The notes beneath the pieces were generated by a model that was given only the letters and a program-made list of their open reading frames with translations, was not told the DNA's origin and did not search any database. From contig CACXIV010000008.1 in NCBI GenBank assembly GCA_902767845.1, forward strand, positions 1-50,366: a DNA stretch of 50,366 nucleotides. The letters are read 5' to 3'. Position 1 is the stretch's first letter; each line of letters opens with the position of its first letter. A program made the translations under genes and the position numbers. This DNA comes from an uncultured Ruminococcus sp. Its GTDB lineage: Bacteria > Bacillota > Clostridia > Oscillospirales > Acutalibacteraceae. Below are positions 45,413 to 50,366 of this stretch, one piece after another.

Positions 45413-45446
45413 GCGGCAGGGCATATGCTCTGCCGCTTGTTTTTTT
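45413..45446 (+). terminator. Terminator after the sugar ABC ATPase gene
   Basis: GCGGCAG (45413-45419) pairs with CTGCCGC (45430-45436), followed by TTGTTTTTTT. Confidence 0.9.
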
Positions 45447-45482
45447 AACGTATATCGGTCATCCGATACCATTGGTGATAAA

Positions 45483-45758
45483 ATGAAAACTGTACGCAGA
45501 CACTACAATTTTTTCGGCATCGTACAGGGCGTTGGCTTCCGCTATACCGCTCAGTACGCGGCCAACGCCTGCGGCGTGACCGGCTGGGTGCGCAACGAAT
45601 ACGACGGCTCGGTAACGATGGAAGTCCAGGGTCGGGAGGATCAGCTCGACAGGATCGAGAACGCGATCCGAAACGCGAGGTATATCAGGGTGGACAGAGT
45701 CCTTTGCAGGGAGGTCTCCGCCGTTTCCGGCGAAAAGGGCTTCAGAGTAAGATATTGA
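45483..45758 (+). CDS. acyP: Acylphosphatase
   Basis: The 91-residue enzyme hydrolyses acyl-phosphates such as acetyl-phosphate or 1,3-bisphosphoglycerate. It has the signature GIVQGVGFRY with catalytic Arg20 and the second block GVTGWVRNEYDGSV with catalytic Asn. It ends with the usual GFRVRY. The length is standard. It lies 107 bases after the ATPase stop and 38 bases before fbp. The ribosome site GGTGATAAA is weak. It could be cotranscribed with fbp. Confidence 0.95.
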   Translation: MKTVRRHYNFFGIVQGVGFRYTAQYAANACGVTGWVRNEYDGSVTMEVQGREDQLDRIENAIRNARYIRVDRVLCREVSAVSGEKGFRVRY

Positions 45759-45796
45759 CAGACACTTGTAAATAAATCAACACGGGAGGCGTTAAC

Positions 45797-47710
45797 ATGA
45801 CCGGCGAGCAAAAATACTACGAACTTCTTTCGGAAAAATATCCGTCCGTGCGTTCGCTCACGCGCGAAATAATCAACCTCACGGCGATACTTAATCTTCC
45901 CAAGGGCACCGAGCATTTTATGAGCGATATCCACGGCGAGTACGAGGCGTTCTGCCATATTCTGAACAACTGCTCCGGCGTTATCAGGGAGAAGGTCGAA
46001 GCCCTCTACGGCGGCGTGCTTTCTCACGATCAGATAAAGGAGATCTGCACGCTGATCTACTACCCTTCCGAGAAGCTGAGCCTTATCAAGCGCAGCCGCG
46101 GCACCGACAGGGACTGGTACAGAACTACCCTTGAGCAGATGATAGAGATCGCGCGCGTCCTGAGCTCAAAATACACGCGCTCCAAGGTCAGAAAGGCGAT
46201 GCCGCCCGACTACGCCTACATAATCGACGAGCTCCTTCACGCCCAGCGCGACGAGGACGATAACCAGGTTCGGTATCACAACAACATCCTCGACACGATA
46301 ATCGACATCAACGCGGACGATTTTATAATCTCGCTCGCGGGACTGATAAAGCGGCTCGCGGTCGACAGGCTGCATATCGTCGGCGACATCTTCGACCGGG
46401 GACAGAGCGCGGAAAAGATAATCGACCTGCTCTCCGATCACCATTCGCTCGATATCGAGTGGGGGAACCACGACATCCTCTGGATGGGCGCGGCGTGCGG
46501 AAGCGAGGCGTGCATAGCCAACGTCGTCAGGAACAGCATAAAGTACAACACCCTAAATACCCTCGAAAGCGCCTACGGGATCAGCCTGCGCGCGCTGATA
46601 CTGTTCGCGTCAAAGGCGTATCCCGGGCTTAGCCCGATGAAGGCGGCGCTGAAGGCGATATCGGTCATCCAGTTCAAGCTCGAGGGGCAGGTGATAAAGC
46701 GCAACCCCGACTATAAAATGGAAAACCGCCTCCTGCTCCACACGATAGATACAAAAAAGGGCACGGTCGTATCCGAGGGGACAGAGTACAGGCTCGGGGA
46801 CGCGTATTTCCCGACTCTCGATCCCGACGACCCGTACAGGCTGTCGGACGGGGAATCGGCTGTCATAGCCGGACTCAGGGATTCCTTTGTGAACAGCCAC
46901 AGGCTTAAAAAACAGGTGGAGTTCCTCTACAACAACGGCGGCATGTACAAGGTATATAACGGCAATCTTCTGTATCACGGCTGCGTTCCGCTCGATAAGG
47001 ACGGAAGGCTCGCAGAGATCACCATGTTCGGCGAAAAGCACAGCGGCAGGGCGTACTTCGATATGGCGGACAAGATTGCGCGGCTGGCGTTTTTCGAGAG
47101 CGGCAGGCAGCAGATCGGACTCGACTTTATGTGGTACCTCTGGTGCGCGCCGAATTCACCGCTCTGCGGCAGGAACATAAAGACCTTTGAGCGCGCCTTT
47201 ATCCCGGACAAGGCGGCGTGGAAGGAAGAGAAGAACCCCTACTACGACTACTATTATCAAAAAGAGACCTGCGACATGATCCTCGGCGAGTTCGGGCTCG
47301 ACCGGTCGTCCGCGCACATAATCAACGGGCACACGCCAGTAAGGACGGTCAAGGGCGAGCTGCCCATCCGCGCCGGCGGAAAGCTGCTCGTTATCGACGG
47401 CGGCTTTTGCAGGGAATATCACAGCACTACCGGCATAGCCGGCTACACGCTGATCTACAACTCCCACGGACTTCGCCTAAAGGCTCATCATCCGTTCAAA
47501 AGCGTTGACGAGGCGCTCGCCGATAACCGCGACATCCACTCGGATTCCGAGATCGTCGAGACCGAAAAGCACAGGATGATGGTGCTCGACACCGATTCCG
47601 GCGAAAGCATCTCAAAAAAGATCGGAGACCTTAAAGCTCTGCTGACAATGTACCGCACAGGCGAGCTGCCGGTAGGACAGACAGGTGATCAGACGTCGCC
47701 GAGGCTCTGA
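45797..47710 (+). CDS. fbp: Class III fructose-1,6-bisphosphatase
   Basis: The 637-residue gluconeogenic enzyme converts fructose-1,6-bisphosphate to fructose-6-phosphate. It has the calcineurin-like blocks of the Firmicutes type: SDIHGEYEAF (about 42-51), VGDIFDRG, EWGNHDILWMGAA, then INGHTPVRTVKGELP and VIDGGFCREYH. Length and order match Bacillus and clostridial Fbp. GGGAGG lies before the ATG. Its product feeds GlmS, encoded elsewhere in the window, though no regulatory link is seen. A hairpin without T-run follows. Confidence 0.97.
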   Translation: MTGEQKYYELLSEKYPSVRSLTREIINLTAILNLPKGTEHFMSDIHGEYEAFCHILNNCSGVIREKVEALYGGVLSHDQIKEICTLIYYPSEKLSLIKRSRGTDRDWYRTTLEQMIEIARVLSSKYTRSKVRKAMPPDYAYIIDELLHAQRDEDDNQVRYHNNILDTIIDINADDFIISLAGLIKRLAVDRLHIVGDIFDRGQSAEKIIDLLSDHHSLDIEWGNHDILWMGAACGSEACIANVVRNSIKYNTLNTLESAYGISLRALILFASKAYPGLSPMKAALKAISVIQFKLEGQVIKRNPDYKMENRLLLHTIDTKKGTVVSEGTEYRLGDAYFPTLDPDDPYRLSDGESAVIAGLRDSFVNSHRLKKQVEFLYNNGGMYKVYNGNLLYHGCVPLDKDGRLAEITMFGEKHSGRAYFDMADKIARLAFFESGRQQIGLDFMWYLWCAPNSPLCGRNIKTFERAFIPDKAAWKEEKNPYYDYYYQKETCDMILGEFGLDRSSAHIINGHTPVRTVKGELPIRAGGKLLVIDGGFCREYHSTTGIAGYTLIYNSHGLRLKAHHPFKSVDEALADNRDIHSDSEIVETEKHRMMVLDTDSGESISKKIGDLKALLTMYRTGELPVGQTGDQTSPRL

Positions 47711-47727
47711 TATAAAAATAAAAATAC

Positions 47728-47772
47728 GGCTCCGTTTGCAGGAGTATAATGCCGATTCCTGCAAATGGAGCC
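47728..47772 (+). terminator. Long hairpin after fbp
   Basis: GGCTCCGTTTGCAGGA (47728-47743) pairs with TCCTGCAAATGGAGCC (47757-47772), 15 of 16 pairs. No T-run follows, so it may be a weak terminator or an mRNA 3' stabiliser. Confidence 0.6.
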
Positions 47773-47843
47773 TGATTATTTGGAAAAGAAAAGAAAAAAC
47801 AGCGCATAACTGAATTTCTGACCGTCAAAAAATGCAAAATCTA

Positions 47844-47872
47844 TTGACAATCACTCCGCCTGATAATATAAT
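47844..47872 (+). promoter_or_regulatory. dapL promoter
   Basis: Consensus TTGACA (47844-47849), 17 bases and TATAAT (47867-47872). Confidence 0.9.
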
Positions 47873-47908
47873 GATAAATGTAATTTACGGAGAACAGGAA
47901 GTGCAGTT

Positions 47909-49087
47909 ATGAAAATAAACAGCAATTTTGATTCGCTCGTGCCGAACTATCTGTTCGCGGACGTAGCGAGAAAGACAAACGAGTTCGCCGCTCAAAACCC
48001 CGGCAAAGAGATCATCAGGCTCGGTATCGGCGACGTCACCCTGCCGCTCGCCCCGATCGTAGTCGCGGCTATGAAAAAGGGCTGCGAGGATCTCAGGCAC
48101 AAGGAGACCTTCAAGGGCTATCCCGATTACGAGGGCTACGAGTTTGTGCGCGAGGCGGTCTCGGGCTATTACAAAAGCTTCGGCGTAAGCGTCGGCGCGG
48201 ACGAGATATTCATTTCGGACGGCGCTAAATCCGACTGCGGCAACCTCGGCGACATTTTCGCGAGGGACAACACCGTGCTTGTCACCGACCCGGTATATCC
48301 GGTGTATGTCGACGCCAACCTCATGGCGGGCAGAAAAATAATCTACGCCGCCGCGAATCAGGAAAATAATTTCCTCGCCATGCCTGACGATAACGTGACC
48401 GCGGACATTATCTACCTTTGCTCGCCGGGCAATCCCACCGGCGCCGCCTACAGCGCGGAACAGCTCAAGATCTGGGTGGATTACGCCAACAAAAACAACG
48501 CCGTTATCATCTACGACGCGGCTTACGAGGCGTTTATCAGGGACGATTCTCCGCGTTCGATCTTCAGTATCGAGGGCGCGAGGACTTGCGCGATCGAGCT
48601 CTGCTCGCTTTCAAAGACAGCGGGCTTTACGGGAACGCGCTGCGGCTACACCGTTATCCCCAAGGAGCTTGAGCGCGACGGACACAGCCTCCACTCAATG
48701 TGGTACCGCCGTCAGGCGACCAAGTTCAACGGAGTTTCGTGGCCTGTTCAGTGCGCCGCGGCGGAGGTGTTCAGCACCGAGGGTCAGATCCAGATAAGGG
48801 AGAACCTCGATTACTACAGCGGCAACGCCAAGATCATCGCTTCCGCTCTCGACGAGCTGGGAATATACTACACCGGCGGCAAAAACTCGCCGTATATCTG
48901 GCTCAAATGCCCCGGAAACATGGGAAGCTGGGAGTTCTTTGACTATCTGCTCCAAAACGCCGCGGTGGTCGGCACTCCGGGCGAGGGCTTCGGCGAAAAC
49001 GGCAGAGGCTTTTTCCGCCTGACCTCCTTCGGCGACCGCGACAAAACCATCGAAGCGGTCGAGAGGATCAAGCAACTGTTGAAATAA
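47909..49087 (+). CDS. dapL: LL-diaminopimelate aminotransferase
   Basis: The 392-residue PLP enzyme makes LL-diaminopimelate from tetrahydrodipicolinate and glutamate, a one-step branch of lysine and peptidoglycan synthesis. Visible are the fold-type I blocks ISDGAKSDCGN, CSPGNPTGAAY, YDAAYEAFI and the PLP Lys in SLSKTAGFTGTRCGY, with FFRLTSFGDR near the C-terminus. KINSNFDSLVPNYLF is a typical DapL start. The ATG follows GGAAGTGCAGTT. It has its own promoter and terminator. Confidence 0.96.
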   Translation: MKINSNFDSLVPNYLFADVARKTNEFAAQNPGKEIIRLGIGDVTLPLAPIVVAAMKKGCEDLRHKETFKGYPDYEGYEFVREAVSGYYKSFGVSVGADEIFISDGAKSDCGNLGDIFARDNTVLVTDPVYPVYVDANLMAGRKIIYAAANQENNFLAMPDDNVTADIIYLCSPGNPTGAAYSAEQLKIWVDYANKNNAVIIYDAAYEAFIRDDSPRSIFSIEGARTCAIELCSLSKTAGFTGTRCGYTVIPKELERDGHSLHSMWYRRQATKFNGVSWPVQCAAAEVFSTEGQIQIRENLDYYSGNAKIIASALDELGIYYTGGKNSPYIWLKCPGNMGSWEFFDYLLQNAAVVGTPGEGFGENGRGFFRLTSFGDRDKTIEAVERIKQLLK

Positions 49088-49095
49088 AAAGTGAT

Positions 49096-49122
49096 ACGCC
49101 CTGCTCAGGCAGGGCGATTTTT
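49096..49122 (+). terminator. dapL terminator
   Basis: CGCCCTGC pairs with GCAGGGCG around a TCAG loop, followed by ATTTTTCTG. Confidence 0.9.
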
Positions 49123-49130
49123 CTGTTGTA

Positions 49131-49168
49131 TATTGATTTTTGGAGTTTTATATAGTATAATCAAAGTG
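49131..49168 (+). promoter_or_regulatory. Promoter of the 49203-comF pair
   Basis: TTGATT, 17 bases and TATAAT lie roughly between 49133 and 49162, about 40 bases before the next start. Confidence 0.7.
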
Positions 49169-49202
49169 CAGTATATGCAATATCTTGAAAGGATCTTTTT
49201 TT

Positions 49203-49586
49203 ATGGCATTCGGAGTTAAAGTAAAAAATGTAAAAACACAGAACAAATACACGATCGAGTCTTTGTACGAGGCTATCAAGGACAAGAAGTTCTCGGCAGG
49301 CGAGCCCTCGCTCACAAAGCACGGACTCGTTTATGTTATCACATTCCCGGCGCTTGACGACAGAAACCAGGTTTGGATCATGCACTCGGGCTTCGGCAAG
49401 GAGACAAATAAGTTCCAGGTTCAGAAGCAGGAGAAGGCAGGCATGGGCAACGCCATGAAAAATTCCGCTCTGGACGGCCTTACAAAGGGCTTTGCCGGAA
49501 TGGGCAGAATGGTCGGCAGCAACGCCAAGGAGTGCGAAAGACTCGTTGAGGCTACCGCTCAGGAGCTTAACGCTCTCGGTCTGTAA
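49203..49586 (+). CDS. Conserved-looking small protein of unknown function
   Basis: The start is ATG 49203 after GAAAGGATC; a TTG 18 bases earlier overlaps the ribosome site. The 127-residue product has no signal peptide. The first 75 residues form a beta-rich domain (FGVKVKNVKTQN, then HGLVYVITFPALDDRNQVWIM). The rest has a Gly/Met-rich amphipathic stretch (ALDGLTKGFAGMGRMVGS) that may touch membranes. I do not recognise a family. Its stop overlaps the comF start by TAATG, so the two proteins are made together. Codon use is biased like that of well-expressed genes. Confidence 0.8.
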   Translation: MAFGVKVKNVKTQNKYTIESLYEAIKDKKFSAGEPSLTKHGLVYVITFPALDDRNQVWIMHSGFGKETNKFQVQKQEKAGMGNAMKNSALDGLTKGFAGMGRMVGSNAKECERLVEATAQELNALGL

Positions 49587-50233
49587 TGAAGAATATCGGA
49601 TTTAAAAGGGCGGTGAAAACCGCCTTTTTTCCTGCGAGATGCCCGTACTGCGACATTGTGATCGATCCCGAGCGCTACGCCTGCGCCGACTGCGGCGCCG
49701 GTCTGCCGGAGATCCCCGTTATCTCATATATCGAGGGCGGTTTCCGCTGCGTGTCGCCGTTTTTGTACACGGACTGTTACGCCGAAGCGGTAAAGAGGTT
49801 CAAATTCTCGGGTCGGGCGCAGTATTCCGAACAGCTCGCGTTCGCCGTGGTAACGGCGCTTAATTGCTCCGGCGACCTCGGTTTTGATTATGTCACCTGC
49901 GTGCCCATGCACCGCGATCAAAAAATCGAGAGGGGCTACAACCAGTCCGAGCTGCTCGCTAAGGACTGCGCGGCGCTTTTGGGGCTGCCCTACCTCGACC
50001 TCCTTGAAAAGTTCAAAAGGAACAAGATCCAGCACGAGCTCAAGGGGAAGGAGAGAAGGGCTAACGTAAAGGGCGTGTACCGCACGGTCAATACAGATAA
50101 GCTAAAGGGAAGGCGCGTTTTGCTGATCGACGATATAATCACGACCGGCAACACCATGCGCGAGTGCGCCGTAACGCTGAAAAAGGGCGGCTGCGCCGAG
50201 ATAAAATGCGCCGCGATTTGCTATGTAAACTGA
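49586..50233 (+). CDS. comF: ComF-family phosphoribosyltransferase-like protein
   Basis: The 215-residue cytosolic protein has an N-terminal zinc-finger with CPYC and CADC (C19, C22, C36, C39 approx), then a PRTase domain. The PRPP-binding loop VLLIDDIITTGNT (about 172-184) and the conserved VPMHRDQKIERGYNQSELLA are present. ComF is needed for DNA uptake in naturally competent bacteria and may act with PriA and the helicase ComFA. No other competence gene is in the window. It overlaps the preceding small gene by one base (TAATG). A strong terminator and then a group II intron follow. Confidence 0.95.
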   Translation: MKNIGFKRAVKTAFFPARCPYCDIVIDPERYACADCGAGLPEIPVISYIEGGFRCVSPFLYTDCYAEAVKRFKFSGRAQYSEQLAFAVVTALNCSGDLGFDYVTCVPMHRDQKIERGYNQSELLAKDCAALLGLPYLDLLEKFKRNKIQHELKGKERRANVKGVYRTVNTDKLKGRRVLLIDDIITTGNTMRECAVTLKKGGCAEIKCAAICYVN

Positions 50234-50275
50234 ACACGGCTCGTCCGGGGATACCGGAGCGAGCCGTGTTTTTTG
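50233..50275 (+). terminator. comF terminator, target of the intron
   Basis: AACACGGCTCG (50233-50243) pairs with CGAGCCGTGTT (50260-50270), followed by TTTTGG. The intron begins right after. Confidence 0.9.
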
Positions 50276-50366
50276 GTTTGCCCGGAATGGGTAGTAACTC
50301 GGTGGTGAAAGTCCACTACACGCTTGGCAGTAGGAAGTGATAGCTGAGGGCAAGGGTGTCCGTCGT
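50276..50366 (+). mobile_element. Group IIC intron, 5' part (continues past window end)
   Basis: The sequence from GTTTGCCCGGAATGGG matches the start of class C group II introns. The Oceanobacillus iheyensis intron begins GTGTGCCCGGCATGGG, as I recall it. Domain I landmarks follow in order: a GGTGAAAGTCC segment, GCTTGGCAGTAGGAAGTG, and GGCAAGGGTGTCCGT near the window end. The insertion point directly after a Rho-independent terminator is the known preference of group IIC introns. The reverse transcriptase ORF (ltrA-like) would lie beyond the window. Confidence 0.85.

Overview
The window looks like chromosomal DNA of a low-to-medium GC Gram-positive anaerobe of the class Clostridia, probably near Ruminococcus/Oscillospiraceae. 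This is inferred from gene content: a type III glutamine synthetase, a Firmicutes class III fructose-bisphosphatase, LL-diaminopimelate aminotransferase, a 7TM sensor, a lipoprotein with a lipobox, GGAGG-type ribosome sites and sigma-A promoters with 17-bp spacers. No species can be named from the sequence alone.

Left part (1-5.6 kb): the tail of a sortase gene, a tRNA-Leu-like 3' end followed by a terminator, and a leftward signalling set. That set is a 7TM sensor lacking a kinase core, overlapping a membrane histidine kinase, then a separately promoted LuxR-type response regulator. A rightward membrane protein of unknown function follows.

Metal region (5.6-13.3 kb, all leftward): a short DtxR/MntR-type regulator; a CxxC metal-binding (HMA) protein with a MacB-like ABC transporter; and two feoA genes, feoB and a 58-residue Cys-rich feoB partner. 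Six copies of GTTAG-N6-CTAAC, four perfect or nearly so, sit on or just downstream of the promoters of the HMA-ABC and feo units and in front of feoB. They define a likely local metal regulon. Upstream of it lies a leftward operon of an AGCS amino acid/sodium symporter, a metallophosphoesterase and a radical SAM/SPASM protein.

Centre (17-25.7 kb): a CdaR/PucR-like regulator, then ftsE, ftsX and an EnvC/PcsB-like M23 hydrolase (the divisome peptidoglycan hydrolase module), a tiny Cys/Gly-rich protein, ychF, a repeat-containing lipoprotein and a cytoplasmic GH13 amylase.

Nitrogen region (25.8-39.8 kb): an ammonium channel fused to a PII domain, type III glutamine synthetase and glmS run leftward; gltB, gltD and pyrG run rightward. 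Together they import ammonium, fix it as glutamine and spend the glutamine amide on glutamate, glucosamine-6-P and CTP. Strong TTGACA-N17-TATAAT-like promoters precede glnN, glmS and gltB.

Right part (39.9-50.4 kb, rightward): DUF1858 protein, GxSxG hydrolase, FlK-like thioesterase, HAD phosphatase, DUF4830 protein, RsuA/RluB-type pseudouridine synthase, a shared sugar-ABC ATPase (MsmK/UgpC type), acylphosphatase, fructose-bisphosphatase, dapL, an unknown protein and a ComF-like phosphoribosyltransferase. The window ends inside the 5' part of a group IIC intron inserted directly after the comF terminator. No CRISPR array, rRNA or prophage was seen.
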